NCBI GenBank assembly: GCA_917880885.1
Contig: OU862928.1
Location: 36,692,962-36,756,961 of the forward strand
DNA from: Limnephilus marmoratus
Taxonomy: Eukaryota > Arthropoda > Insecta > Trichoptera > Limnephilidae
Direction of reading: 5' to 3'
Length of the DNA stretch: 64,000 nucleotides
The position numbers and the translations under genes were made by a program. This document shows, one piece after another, positions 43,856 to 54,929 of the stretch; within the stretch, counting starts at the first letter, position 1, and each line of letters begins with the position of its first letter. The notes beneath the pieces were generated by a model, which did not search any database, was not told the origin of the DNA, and saw only the letters and a program-made list of their open reading frames with translations.

Positions 43856-44134
43856 CGGACTACGCGCTAATTAGCGTAGTTTTCATACAAAAAGAATTTG
43901 TTCATTTCGTTGATTTTTTGAAAATGTGCATTAATATTGGTTAACAATATATTTTGAATAAGGAAAGAATTCGTTCATTTAGTTTAACGTTCGTTTGGTT
44001 TATTCGTTAATTATTTGTTCTTTTAGTTTATTTGTTAATTGGTAAACAATATCGGCGACACCCGGAAGCGCAGACCCACATAGTAAAAACAGCAGATAGC
44101 ACATCTACTTATATTCCAATATCTTTGATCTAGG
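43856..44134. other. Insertion within LINE, origin unknown
   Basis: About 290 bp separate two LINE pieces. Contains the palindrome ACTACGCGCTAATTAGCGTA and AT-rich GTTCATT/GTTTATTC repeats. Ends not defined. Confidence 0.4.
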
Positions 44135-44745
44135 AAGTATGTTTACGAGAGATGGGAAGGCTGATGGAGATATTGAAAGAAGGTTAAAAGCAGGTAATTC
44201 CATAATGGAGGACTGAATGCCGTTGGCGCTAATAAAAAACTGTCAAATAATCGAAGCTAGCAGTCCACAATGGAGTCCTGGTACCTACCCTGATGTATGG
44301 CAGTGAGGCATGGAACTGGCAGAGGAAGGATGAAAGTAAATTGAATGCTGTTGAAATGAGATTCTTGAGACGGATGTGTGGTAAAACCATGTATGATCGT
44401 GTGAGGAATGTGGATATCCGCAAAGAATGTAAGGCTGATGTAAACAAAATTACTAAGATTAGGAAAGGGACCCTCAGATGGTTTGGGCATGTAAAGATGA
44501 AAATAGTGTGAGAAGAATATATGACGCGAATGTGAATGGAAGAAGAAGTCGGGGACGCCCGAGGAAGACATGGCACGTTCAAGTGAATCAGATACTTGAG
44601 GTCGGGTCATGTCAAAAGTCAGAATAATAGAAGAGTATGTATGAGACGATGTATGAATGTGAGTGAGGCAAAGAGTGTGTGCCAAGACCGAGTTGTTTGG
44701 CGGTCCGTCCCCTCTGCCTACCCCTGTTGTTAGTTAGTTAGTTTT
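44135..44745 (+). pseudogene. LINE reverse transcriptase tail, (GTTA)n family
   Basis: SMFTRDGKADGDIERRLKAG (44138), MYGSEAWNWQRKDESKLNAV, EMRFLRRMCGKTMYDRVRNV, RKGTLRWFGHVK, then after a frame change NVNGRRSRGRPRKTWHVQVN. The UTR has GGCGGTCCGTCCCCTCTGCC and the end is GTTAGTTAGTTAG (44727-44742). A two-codon gap lies in the GHV..MK region relative to 36300. Confidence 0.8.
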
Positions 44746-45300
44746 AAGTACATGTCATTAAGAGTAAGTTTGCGTGGCCTTTTTCTTAACCGAATTGAAA
44801 AAATATTTTTTACTCAAAAGGATGTTTCAAATTATAAAATAATTGCAGAAGTCTATAAAACTGTAGATCACACAAATCAAATCCACACCGCTTGCCAGCC
44901 CGCTCGTCCTTCAGATAGACTTTCTCCTTTATATATTATATATTTCAACTAATTTACACAAAATCTTAATAAATTATATACCCAAATCTTCCTCATGAAT
45001 CACTCAATCTATTGGTGAAAACCGCATGAAAATCCGTTCACTAGTTTTTGAGTTTATCGCGAACTGGCAGAAAGACGCGGCGGAGGGCTTTAATTTATAA
45101 TGTGTAGAGATAGGCCAGTGAATGAGTCGAATTTTCATAATTTTAGAGCCAAATTTGAAAGGCCTCTACGTTATTTTGTCAGAGAATCAAAAATTTCCGC
45201 TTTGCAATAAACTTCATATAAATGGAATATTTCTGAAAGTATCCGAAAAATAAAAGTTTTTCAGGTGCTAAAATACGCTTTCAAATTTTATAAATCAAAA
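44746..45300. other. Interval with Helitron 5' piece
   Basis: 44960-45112 is the minus-strand form of the second Helitron 5' end (AAAATCCGTTCACTAGTTTT, ATCGCGAACTGGCAG, TAATTTATAATGTGTAGAGA). The rest is AT-rich. Confidence 0.5.
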
Positions 45301-45563
45301 TCTAATATATAAAATTCTCGTGTCACGGTGTTTGTTGCCATACTCCTCCGAAACGGCGGGGGGGAGGGGGAGGGGGAGGGGGAGGGGGAGGGGGAGGGGG
45401 AGGGGGAGGGGGAGGGGGAGGGGGAGGGGAAAGGATACGCAGGGAGAAACAATTTAGATCAAGGTATGGTATACGCAGGGAGAAACAATTTAGATCAATT
45501 CAGCTAATAAGTTGACAACAGTTTTTGATTCTGAGGCGGTACGAAGTTCGCTGGATCAGCTAG
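45301..45563 (+). mobile_element. Short Helitron with GGGGGA array
   Basis: TCTAATATATAAAATTCTCG start with A outside. CTAG end (45560-45563) with T outside, preceded by GGCGGTACGAAGTTCGCTGG. The interior holds a (GGGGGA)n tract at 45357-45430 and a duplicated GGAGAAACAATTTAGATCAA block. Confidence 0.75.
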
Positions 45564-45607
45564 TAAACATATAATTTTTTAAATATCAAAATTTTGCGTG
45601 CATTTTG

Positions 45608-45960
45608 GAATTATTTATGACTAGCTGGGTCCCCGGCTTCACTCGGGATAACATTCGAAAGTGTTCTGGAATGTTCCACAATGATGTTCCGATTCCCTAT
45701 TCCCGAACATTCCACGATATACCTACTCAGCCACTCCTTCCAGAACTTTCTAGAGCTCTGTGGAACCTTCTAGAACTTCTGTTTTAGAAATTTCTAGAGG
45801 GCGAAACTTCCAGCCCTTATATCTTCAAAACCACGCCCTTTAGGTAAAAACGGGAACCGTCATCCAGGAGGGGGGAAAGAGATCTACCCCACCGTATAAC
45901 TCCCTTGACCGTACCGGGACTCGTTTCTGAGTTTTTGCGAGCCGCACTTTTATGCACTTT
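45608..45960 (-). mobile_element. Helitron 3' end, third family
   Basis: Plus-strand CTAGCTGGGTCCCCGGCTTC (minus: CCCG-AGTGAAGC-CGGG hairpin, GACCCAG, CTAG before T) near 45622. The 5' end was not found before the SINE2 at 45968. Confidence 0.5.
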
Positions 45961-45967
45961 CTTTTAT

Positions 45968-46235
45968 GATATATATATTTTTTTTTTACAGTGTATAACC
46001 GCACAAGAATCTCAACTGCTCCCGTCTGGAGCCAGTGAGACTATGGCATCCCCATTTGGGGTATGTTGTGAGGCTGAAGGTAGTGGGGAGGGGAAAGAGG
46101 TGGGGAAGAGGAGGGTTGGGAAGTACCTGGCTATTCAGATCTGGTCACCAAACACGGCTAAAGCCATTTTCAAGCAACGTTTCAATTCTGAATGGTGGTC
46201 TTACACCAGGGCGATACTGATAGTATCTTCCACTA
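45968..46235 (-). mobile_element. SINE2 copy without tRNA head
   Basis: Body and 3' end as at 19064, poly(A) inverted at 45970-45986. The head beyond the GGAAGATACTATCAG block is missing. Confidence 0.7.
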
Positions 46236-46330
46236 TTGATTATTGATAATTAAAATAAATCAACACTTTTTTCTTTTATTTGTTTTTGGGGTGTTATGCC
46301 GTGTTGCGCTACCTCCTTCTTTAGCCAACG

Positions 46331-46361
46331 TTTCGGACATCGTTGCAGTGTCCATCATCAG
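46331..46361 (-). ncRNA. Hammerhead-ribozyme-like core 3
   Basis: Minus strand CTGATGA (46361-46355), a perfect 5-bp stem GGACA/TGTCC with a 9-nt loop, then GAAAC. The cleavage triplet and stem III are not clear. Confidence 0.4.
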
Positions 46362-46468
46362 GGCGGATGTGTGGTCTGGGTCGCTAGTAGGATATTTGAA
46401 AATGTCATATTAATATACGAAATGGGGACTGTTATGACTCCCGGAGTTATTTTAATTCATATTTAATA

Positions 46469-47097
46469 CTAGCTGACCCGGCCACGCGTTGCTGTGGCTA
46501 ATAAAATACAACATCATCTACTGGATGGTTATCCAACCTTTATAACCACCGCCGTCTTTGAGTTTATCGCGAAGAGACAGACATATGCCGCGGAGGATAA
46601 TACGTATAGATGGTGTGAAAGATTATAATAATGTGCATGAAATGATGGGGGTAACTAACGTACTTAAGTTAATAAGGGTTAATACAGTATCCGTCTAAAT
46701 AACTTTTCAATTACCGCAATGCATGTGACCATTTTTTTAGAAGGTAGAATAGATATAGTAAGCTATCCGTAAAAGATAGATATATGCCTTCGCGGATTTT
46801 TTTGTAGATCTATAAAAGAGGAATATCCCACCATGCATTGTTTTGTTATATCCCAAAAGGATTAGGCAGCGTTTTCGATGAAAGCTACCAGGCGGCTTGA
46901 CTTTTTCCGACACTTCTAACAATTATCGTTGTTTCAACAAATTTACACAAATCCTTGACAAATTACATACCGAAACCTTCCTCACGAAATACTATCTATC
47001 GGTGAAAACTGCATGAAAATCCGTTCAGTAATTTTCGAGTTTATCGCGAACAAACAGACAGACGACGCGGGGGACTTTAATTTATAATATGTAGAGA
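46469..47097 (-). mobile_element. Helitron, 629 bp, second family
   Basis: Minus strand starts TCTCTACATATTATAAATTA (from 47097) and ends with CCACAGCAACGCGTGG, CCGGGTCAG and CTAG (46472-46469) before T. Near 46600 a second start-like block appears, so the 46469-46608 part alone resembles the 130-bp element at 26577-26706. Confidence 0.75.
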
Positions 47098-47099
47098 TG

Positions 47100-47530
47100 T
47101 AGAGAAGATGTAAATCACAGACACGTGTAAATAATATTTTATTTATGGAGAGCATTCGAATATTGCTTTCTTCATTATCTCAAAACTTAGTATTTAGAGA
47201 TGTGTGACTAATCAACTGGACGATCGATATATGTGTTCGTGAGTTTATCATTTTTTAGTTCGTAAAGGTCAGGCGTTCAAGAAATGGGTCAATTATATTT
47301 AAAATGATACAAAAATGTTTTATTTAATAATATTACATCCACATCTTCTGTTTTTTTAACTAACAAGATGTTTCCGGTTTTTTTGTTGCATGATTCGATT
47401 AAAACGGTTCCATGCCAACTCAGAATGAAACCAACTCAGAACCACCTCAGAAAGGTCAATAAAAATAATTTTAAAATAGCCGGTAAACCTAACCTAACTT
47501 AACCTATTTAACCAATTTTTTTAAATATTT
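47100..47530. other. Interval without recognised gene
   Basis: AT-rich, with an AACCTAACCTAACTTAACC tract at 47489. Nothing supported. Confidence 0.3.
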
Positions 47531-47532
47531 TT

Positions 47533-48248
47533 GAAGTAAAAATTCTTTACGCACGCTTGACTTGGGGAGTACCTAAGCTGGCGAATGCGTGACGAGTGCG
47601 TTACGAAAAGTGGCGAACGGTTGAGAGGGAGATATAAGTTAGTGAAGATAAAAAGAGAGAGAGTTACGTTTCGTATATTACTGTAGGGACAAGAGAGAGA
47701 GGAGCGAGCACACATTTTCTTTCTCTCTTTCTCTCATAGCCAGTTACGTTTCGTATATCTAAGACACAGTGCAGGCCTATTGTCTGTACATATAGATTTT
47801 TATTTTATTTTTTTATATGAATACCGCACATCCAACGTCCCAACTGCTCCCGTCTGAAGCCAGTGAGACTATGGCATTCCCAATTGGGGTGTGTTGTGAG
47901 GCTGAAGGTAGTGGGGAGGGGAAGGAGATAGGGTAGAGGAAGGTGGGGAAGTACCTGGCTATTCACTAAACACGGCCAATGCCATTTCAAGCAACGTTTC
48001 AATTCTAAATGGTGGTCACACACCAGGGCGATACTGAGAGTACGTTCGCGATAGTACGTTCCACTCTGGAACGTACCGCAAATATAGATACTATTTATTA
48101 TTTTAAATTAATAAATTGTGAAATTGCACAAATTAATCAAATAAAATTTATTTGCACGCCGGGATTCGATCCCGCGACATTCGGTGTGCGAGTCAAGAGC
48201 CTTACCGCTGGACTACACCAGCTGTCGAATCTAAAGAAGTTTTACTTC
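47533..48248. mobile_element. Element with GAAGT(A)nATTC / GAAGTTTTACTTC ends
   Basis: Left end GAAGTAAAAATTCTTTACGC and right end AAAGAAGTTTTACTTCAGTC are an inverted pair. The interior has AG-rich tracts and the SINE2 copy. The same pair of ends encloses 16030-17888. Confidence 0.5.
47803..48226 (-). mobile_element. SINE2 copy, full length
   Basis: tRNA-like head at 48157-48223 (GTGTAGTCCAGCGGTAAGGC, GGGATCGAATCCCGG inverted), body and CACGT-type end as at 19064. Confidence 0.75.
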
Positions 48249-48594
48249 AGTCGTGTGTTCTAAAGCACACTCGTTTTTTTATCATCACTCTTAATGACCT
48301 TTCTGAGGTGGTTCTGAGTTGGTTTCATTCTGAGTTGGCCGGTCACCGTCTACAACAAGTAGTTAGGTAGGTACTGACCGGTTTCGCTCTTTTGTTTGCA
48401 TGTTTCTCATAAAACACTTATAATATACGGTGTATGGCCTAATTTTTCACAGTAAAATAAATATTTTAAAACTCCGTATCTTAATTATATTTTATTTAAA
48501 TTATTGTAAAACAGAATCATCTGCTTACATTAAAAAAATTATTAAAACGAAGTTTCAAGGTTTTTTAAAGATGTATTTAATGTATTGTATGTAT

Positions 48595-49035
48595 GTATTT
48601 TGGGTACTAACTAAGAGGAATGAGCGAGAACTGGACGTTTTTGAAAGAAAAATTTTGAGGCGCATCTTCGGACCGGTTCTAGAAAATGGATTTTGGCGCA
48701 GACGCTATAACAATGAGCTCTATACCTACTTTGTTTAAGGAGCTAAACGTCGCAAAATTTATAAAACTGGGAAGACTTCGGTGGCTGGGTCATGTGCAGA
48801 GAATGACCGAGCATCAAGCACCAAAGTCCTTGCTGAACTCAAGACCGATAGGGCGAAGGAGCCTGGGAAGACCAAGATTAAGATGGAGCGACAACGTCCT
48901 CAAAGACATATCTACCTTGGAGCTTCTAAACTGGAGAGAGCTGGCACAAAACCGAGATGAGTGGAGGAAGACTCTTGAGGAGGCCAAGACCCACCAGGGG
49001 TTGTAGAGCCAATAGTGATGATGATGATGTATGTA
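48595..49035 (+). pseudogene. RTE-type LINE reverse transcriptase C terminus
   Basis: RNERELDVFERKILRRIFGP, then after a frame change NNELYTYF / LNVAKFIKLGRLRWLGHVQR, GRRSLGRPRLRWSDNVLKDI, WRELAQNRDEWRKTLEEAKT and a stop. The order FERKiLRRI, RLRWlGHV.RM, GRP+.RW.D, W+..leeAktHqGL is typical of RTE elements, as is the terminal GATGATGATGATG (49013-49028). 5'-truncated, one frameshift. Confidence 0.8.
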
Positions 49036-49096
49036 TTATATTGTATTATATGTATTTAAATATTTCTACTTTATTAAAATAAATTTATTGTAATTT

Positions 49097-49472
49097 AGAG
49101 GCGGGTTTGGGTACCGCCGCCCAGGGAATTAAATGGATAACAATAGGTTACCCCAAGTGGGTGGTGATTTAGCAGGGGTGCCCGGGTTCGTCGGGTGACA
49201 TATTATGTCTACTGTCCAGGTGGATGCGCCTGCCAACCAATTGCATGGTGGGCCAGATCGCCAGAAGCCGGTTTGGGGAGACCCTTTGACCTCTCCTTTC
49301 TCGACCCATCGTCGTGTAATTATTTGAGGGATGGATGGATTCATACTTCCGTCACTCCTGGACACATTGACCCCTAAATTCCTACCCAACCCTCACACCT
49401 TTTTCCTTCTCAGAACTTTCTCTCCTTCCTTTCCTTAAACACACAGCATATCCAAAGATAACACAGGTCCTG
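49097..49472 (+). mobile_element. SINE1 copy
   Basis: Head GAGGCGGGTTTGGGTACCGC, GCAGGGGTGCCCGGGTTCG, ATGGATTCATACTTCCGTCA, then the damaged 3' region (CACACAGCATATCCAAAGAT, GGTCCTGAG). The final stem is missing. Confidence 0.75.
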
Positions 49473-49815
49473 AGACTGATAAAAGTCTATAAATAAGTAA
49501 TGAAAAATTTAAAATGAATTTATTATTGAGGGGGTGGAGGGGTAATAGCTATCATTTAAATTTATTTTCTTATTAATACTATAATTATATATTTTTTATT
49601 TATTTTGTTATTTAAACAACCATTTTATTATTTTTTTTAAAAGTATTTTATTATCTAAACGCAATTTAATATATACTTAAATAATTTTAATATTTAATTT
49701 TATGTAACTATTTTTATGAGATTTTTAAGCAAATAATCACCTCTAATTTTTAATTTTTGTCTTTGTTATAATTTGTCTATACTTGTTTTTCATTTATTTT
49801 TTTAAATTAACATCT
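49473..49815. other. AT-rich interval, nothing recognised
   Basis: Very AT-rich, with no long open frame. Confidence 0.3.
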
Positions 49816-49819
49816 CGTC

Positions 49820-49847
49820 CTGATGAAGATAACGTTGTTATTGAAAC
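49820..49847 (+). ncRNA. Hammerhead-ribozyme-like core 4
   Basis: CTGATGA (49820-49826), a stem GATAAC/GTTATT with a 3-nt loop, and GAAAC (49843-49847). Downstream AGTGGTTTAAACAAA also follows core 1, so both are copies of one element. Confidence 0.4.
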
Positions 49848-49889
49848 ATGTTGACATTAATAATTATATAGTGGTTTAAACAAAGTGAT

Positions 49890-50695
49890 TTGATTTTCTT
49901 ATATTATTATTTTTCGTAGACTAGATACTACAATAACCAACCGAAGTGAATGCACTTCGCAATACCAGTACATTACACTCCATCATATAATGTAGGTATT
50001 TTACTTAATCGTGCCAACATTAATTTGACTGATAGCTGATAAGGGGTCCTACTGATAGTCTACCGCTGATAAGGCCTTCACGCAGTACAGAATATACATA
50101 AATATATAATATCGAATAAACGGTATGTTATCTCTCGGTCACACAGTGCATACAATATACCTGCTACACTATGTGACATTTGTCATGTTTTGTCGTGAGT
50201 CAGAAATGTTACGTACCCGCATCAGCTGATGACGGTGACATCATATTATGAAGCATGATATTATTGTGGTCGTTTTAAATTTTTTGACACCTCACAAGAA
50301 CTGCCGTGACTGTACAGATTTAAACCGGCAATTCGACGCTTCCATTCTTAGGGTCTTCGGCTACGTTCCCCTTCTTCCCACTTACTATCGTCAAGGCACA
50401 ACCGAGAAACCGGCTAAAAGGCGCGGACGTTGAGATTTATACACATTCTGGCTGACCACCATACACATTCTGGCACGCTAGATGATGAGAGAGGTATCCC
50501 ACCCGACACAAGTGTTCTTCATATCACAATGCTTGTTTTCATTATCTTTTCTTGCAGATGCTTGCAACATACGCAAGATGCCATTACCTTGCAAGCAGCC
50601 GCCTTTTATGTTTTTCTGTTATCCTTTTTAATTAGTTTACCCCTGACTTGCTTTATATTATTCGCATTTTGTGTATTATGTAAGCACTTTTTTTA
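49890..50695. other. Interval without recognised gene
   Basis: Contains short open frames (50248-50433, 50430-50891 plus) that match nothing known to me. The second runs into the SINE1. Confidence 0.3.
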
Positions 50696-50696
50696 T

Positions 50697-51028
50697 TTTT
50701 TTTACATGAGCTCCACACAGGAGGCCCTGAGGAAAATAATTTCCCTAGGGCCTATGTTATCTTTGAGGATGCTGTGTGGAGGGTTTTTTTTTAAGGAAAG
50801 GAGGAGAGCAGAGTTCTGGGAAGGAAAATGGTTTAAGGGGTGGGTAGGATGGGGGTTCAGTATGTCCTGGTCATCCGCCTCCAAGACCTAGACAAACCTC
50901 ACCCCATGAACCCGGGCACCCCTGCTAAATCACAAAACGTAGCGAACCACTTGGGGTGACCTATGGCAGAGGTGTTGGTCATCCAATAAAGGTTCCCGGG
51001 GCGTCGGTACCCATTCCCGCCTACCAAA
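50697..51028 (-). mobile_element. SINE1 copy, internally deleted
   Basis: Minus strand: poly(A) end at 50697, 3' stem CTCCACACAG / CTGTGTGGAG, jump from the CTGAACCCC region to the GGATG region, complete head to GGTACCGACGCCCCGGGAAC. Confidence 0.8.
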
Positions 51029-51029
51029 T

Positions 51030-51700
51030 TGAAAATTGCATACTGCTTCCTAACACCGTATGCAGGGACACTGGAGGTCTAGATTCGTTCAAACTTAAAT
51101 GTAGATTCGTTCTTTCAAAAAAATTAGAGTCCTTGCGAGAGCCTTGAAGAAGTAACCATCTGTTACTTATACCAGGGCGGGTAAATGGTGGATTACCTCC
51201 ACTATACAGATTTAAAGGGTTCTATGACAGTGTTACCGGGGATGAGGTGGCAACAATGTACAAGGTAAATTATTATGAGCAAAAATGACTCGCAAGGCAG
51301 ATGTAAGGAAGAGGTTAATATTTTCAAAGAAAAGAAGGTATTAGAAATACAAAAATATATATTAGACTAAAAGGTGACATCCCGAAACTAAGGCTGTCTG
51401 GCTTGGGCTTGCTTAGGTTTAAATACTTCATTTTGATACCGTGGTAATTGGAGGGGACCCCACCACTTTCCCAACGGCGTTATAAGGAAACATATGGTTT
51501 CCTCCTTCACCACACACGTCAAGACTCTACTTTTTTTTTTGAACAAAGCTACATTTATTTGAACGACTCTATACCCTCCAGTGTCCATGCATATGGGGTT
51601 AGTAAGCAGTACGCAAGTACTAACATTAACATTATACAAAAGATAAATAGAAGTGGCAGCCCGTGGAATAATTCTTCTGAAATAGGTAACATCAAAAAGA
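51030..51700. mobile_element. Two LINE-like tails in opposite orientation
   Basis: 51035-51125 (plus) and 51525-51620 (minus) are homologous: TACTGCTTCCTAACACCGTA / TACTGCTTACTAACCCCATA, GGACACTGGAGG. They read like LINE C termini (LPNTVCRDTGGLDSFKLKC and LTNPICMDTGG). The plus copy is followed by CCAGGGCGGGTAAATGGTGG. Confidence 0.4.
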
Positions 51701-52570
51701 GATAATAGTGTTAGTAAAAGAAAAAGAAAAATAAAAATAACGGCTATGACCAGTCGAAGAAACTTTCTGAAAATAAAATAAATAATGAGGAAAAAACAGT
51801 TACATGATTATGTTATAATGTAAGTAATTACTATAATAGCGGAAAGAAAATAAACTATATAAAAAGAAAAGCCAGAGAAAGTATTCCATAGACCACCGGG
51901 CAGTCCCAATGAGAATGCGTATAGCTATCGGCCCAACCGCAGACGATGCTCGAAGTCCGCGCCCTTTAGCCAGTTCCCCGATTTTGCCTCGAAGAAATGT
52001 ACTTGGGAGAGAAGGGGAAGTTTAAAGGATACCGTGGTAAGTTGAAATGACGCATGATGAAATCTTCTTTTGTGAAACGAATCTCACATCGTGAGATGGG
52101 CAGGACTCCAGGGAAAAGGCTCCCAGCCAAAAAGACCCTCCAGAAACACCAAAGGCGGATGATTCTTGATGCCAATCATCCCTCCAGGATGACTTCCAGT
52201 CAGCTCCCAAGATGGCGATTACGATGTCCAAGTTTTACAATCACGATCGTAGCGATCTTCAAAAAGGATCCGTCGTGTTGCGGTTGAGAGGACCGCCCTG
52301 AGCTCTCTGCTGTTACATAAAAAATGACGAGCTCTCTTTTCAAATCTGCTGATTTGAATTTGTCCAGGATCAACAACTGTTGCATTCTAAAATTTTATAG
52401 AGCTCGCAATATTACCAATGATCAAATGTCAATGGGCAAGCACTAGAGATGCCACACACCGAAACCATAAATAAAAGTTTATAAGGGGTGCAAACACCTT
52501 GTTACAAATACTTTTATGAATCCGCCGACAATTGGTCCCCCCGGCATTTTTATAATATAGGTACAATATG
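51700..52570. other. Interval without recognised gene
   Basis: Contains an unassigned moderately GC-rich stretch 51890-52330 with short frames on both strands. I do not recognise any product. Confidence 0.3.
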
Positions 52571-52584
52571 CAGTCGGTTCAGGG

Positions 52585-53059
52585 TATTTCGAAAGCGAAA
52601 TACCCTTGCACGATGATGTCGTTTCTCACTCGGCATGCCGCTTAAAGTCTCGAAAACCCTTCTGGACGGAAGGAGAAAGACTCCTTCGAACACCTCTCAC
52701 CCCAGAAGATAGGTGGAAGCTTGAGTGGCAATCAGCCAACGTCAAAAACGTCCATCTCGTGCAAGACCCCACTGAGAGACAGCCTGGGTTCACATTGCCT
52801 CGCAAACTCTGGATTGCCATCAATAGGATAAGGTGCTCCCATAGCCGTTGTGCTCACATGATGCATAGATGGGGCCTTAAAGAGTCGGCGACGTGTGAAT
52901 GCGGTGCGGTGCAGATCACCGAACATGTGGTCAACGAATGCCCGCTCCATTCATTCCCCGGCGGGATTGATGAGGTCCACAGGGCAACGCCTGAGGCCCT
53001 AGACTGGCTCGCAGACCTAGATGTCCCCCTCTGACCCCCCACCATACGAAAGAAGAAGA
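52585..53059 (+). pseudogene. 5'-truncated LINE C terminus with 13-bp target duplication
   Basis: A 142-codon frame (52606-53034) reads RKPFWTEGERLLRTPLTPED, GFTLPRKLWIAINRIRCSHS, RWGLKESATCECGAVQ, ITEHVVNECPLHSFPGGIDE and ends WLADLDVPL. The C-x-C-x7-H-x4-C motif after a W..iNRiR...G+C segment is the usual end of jockey/R1-type ORF2. AGTCGGTTCAGGG stands on both sides (52572-52584, 53060-53072), and the element ends in GAAAGAAGAAGA. The visible frame is free of stops. The polymerase domain is absent. Confidence 0.85.
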
Positions 53060-53167
53060 AGTCGGTTCAGGGAAAATACGGTATACCTAATTACACAAAA
53101 TATAACTAAGTGACCCCGAAGGGATGTGCAGAGAGGAAGTACCGCCGAATAACAAATTATAAAATAT

Positions 53168-54450
53168 ATACGGATTTTATCAAGGCATTCGACAAAGTAT
53201 GCCATAAAATTCTACTGGTTAAGTTACGTAATCTAGGTATTGATGGAAAACTTTTAGACTGGTTTGCAAGCTATCTATCTGATAGAGTACTACTTGTAAA
53301 AATTAATTTGTTCCTTTCCGATCAATTTATAGCTACCAGTGGTGTACCACAAGGGTCTCATTTAGGCCCAATTTTATTTTTACTGTTTATAAACGATATT
53401 GTTGATATATTTGATAAAGATGTAAACGTGTTGCTTTTTGCAGATGATTTGAAAATTTTTAAAATAATTAAAACTGCCGAAGATTGTATCTGTTTACAAA
53501 ATAATTTAAACAAGTTAATTAATTGGTGTTCTCTTAACAAACTTTTCTTGAACATAAATAAGTGTCATTCAATAAGATTTTACAGAATAAGTCAACCAAT
53601 AATTCATCCGTATGTTCTTAACAACTCTACCCTTACCTCTGTCGAAGAAATTAATGACCTGGGCATAATTTTCGACTCGAACTTAAACTTTATATCCCAT
53701 TTAAACACAATCACTAATAAAGGAATAAAAATGCTTGGCTTCATTCTTCGAAATTCCAGAGGTTTTAGGAATATTTCTACATTAAAAATTTTGTATACAT
53801 CCTTAGTACGTAGTCAAGTCGAATATAACTCCTCGATCTGGTCCCCCCATTTTAAATTACATTCAGATACAATCGAAAAAATTCAACACAAATTCCTAAG
53901 ATATATAAATTTTAAACTCGGTATTCCCATTGAAAACATAAATTATAATTACTTAATGAAAGAATTAAATATATTAAAACTCTCAGATCGAAGAATTATA
54001 TCCGACTTAATATTTATGTTCAAAATTGTAAATGGTAAAATAGACAGTCCTGATTTAACTAAGCTCATCGAATTTCATATACCCACTAGAGCAACTCGCT
54101 CCAAAATCTTGTTTCATTGTAACAACAACAGGACTGAGTACACGAAACACTCGCTTTTACCTAGATTACATGAAGTTAGTAATAGATACGCAGATGTGGC
54201 GGATCTATTTAACTGCACGGAAACTAGGTACAAGAAGGCTATTCTATCATATATTTTCAATCAATATTAATTTTATTTATACTATAGTATTGAATGTAAT
54301 TGTAGCTCTTTGTGTCATTTCTTAATCAAATGCCACAATTAATTTATAACTCTTTCTTTTTAATTATTTCTTAAGTACCTACAACAAATATTTTGTGACA
54401 TGTAATATGTATTTATGGTATATTTATACCGTTAATAAATAAATAAATAA
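53168..54450 (+). pseudogene. Jockey/CR1-like LINE, 5'-truncated, frame intact
   Basis: A stop-free frame to 54270 gives YTDFIKAFDKVCHKIL (first catalytic Asp), ATSGVPQGSHLGPILFLLFI, LFADDLKIFK (catalytic FADD), LNINKCHSIRFYR, INDLGIIFDSNLNFISHL, LVRSQVEYNSSIWS, IQHKFLRYINFKLG, LKLSDRRIISDLIFM and a C-terminal domain ending LSYIFNQY. The 3' UTR ends in (AAAT)n. ATAAAATAT flanks both sides (53159-53167, 54451-54459). It lacks the endonuclease and N-terminal polymerase parts, so it is a dead-on-arrival copy, but its clean frame suggests recent insertion. Related to 32615-34555. Confidence 0.85.
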
Positions 54451-54644
54451 ATAAAATATGTTTTTATTCAAATGCATCAAGGATAAAACTACTTGATACA
54501 TGGGTATACCAGAATATACCTGAGTACAAAAAAACGACACTGTATATAAATTCGTGTGATATCCATACTAACTTATTATCAAGGGTATTTTCGTCGACTC
54601 GATTTTATGTTTGAAATTGGTAAAAATGCACAAAAAATTATCTC

Positions 54645-54725
54645 TATCTAAACTAACTAACTAACCATCAGGCCGTTTCCCCGCAGGGGTAAGCAGGGAG
54701 GACGGACCGTCATACAACTCGGTCT
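54645..54725 (-). mobile_element. LINE tail, (GTTA)n family, minus
   Basis: Inverted GTTAGTTAGTTTAG tail, then GCCGTTTCCCCGCAGGGGTA and GGACGGACCG. Very short remnant. Confidence 0.6.
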
Positions 54726-54727
54726 TG

Positions 54728-54929
54728 TTTTTTAGCGGCAGGGAGGGCTGACAGGAGGGTGAGGGTAACGAAGGAGGTGGGATTCGCGGGAAGGATGACG
54801 AGGGCAAGGGAAGGTAGGGAAGGTGGAAGGGGACATGGAAGGGGAACGGGGACGCATGGGAATTTACATGCAGGGAGAAACAATTTATTTCTTTGAATGG
54901 CATTACAACCCATGCCGGATGCCAGTAGT
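54728..54929 (+). mobile_element. Helitron 3' end fragment
   Basis: G-rich body followed by GGCAT-TACAACCC-ATGCC, GGATGCCAG and a mutated end TAGT. Same family as 57616 and 20279 (inverted there). Confidence 0.55.

Noticed and set aside
47489..47510. Telomere-like AACCTAACCTAAC tract
   Set aside because: Too short and irregular for a TTAGG telomeric array. A similar GGTTAAG stretch occurs at 62880-62925.
51388..51639. 83-codon minus frame as a gene
   Set aside because: It overlaps the inverted LINE-like tail pair and has no independent support.
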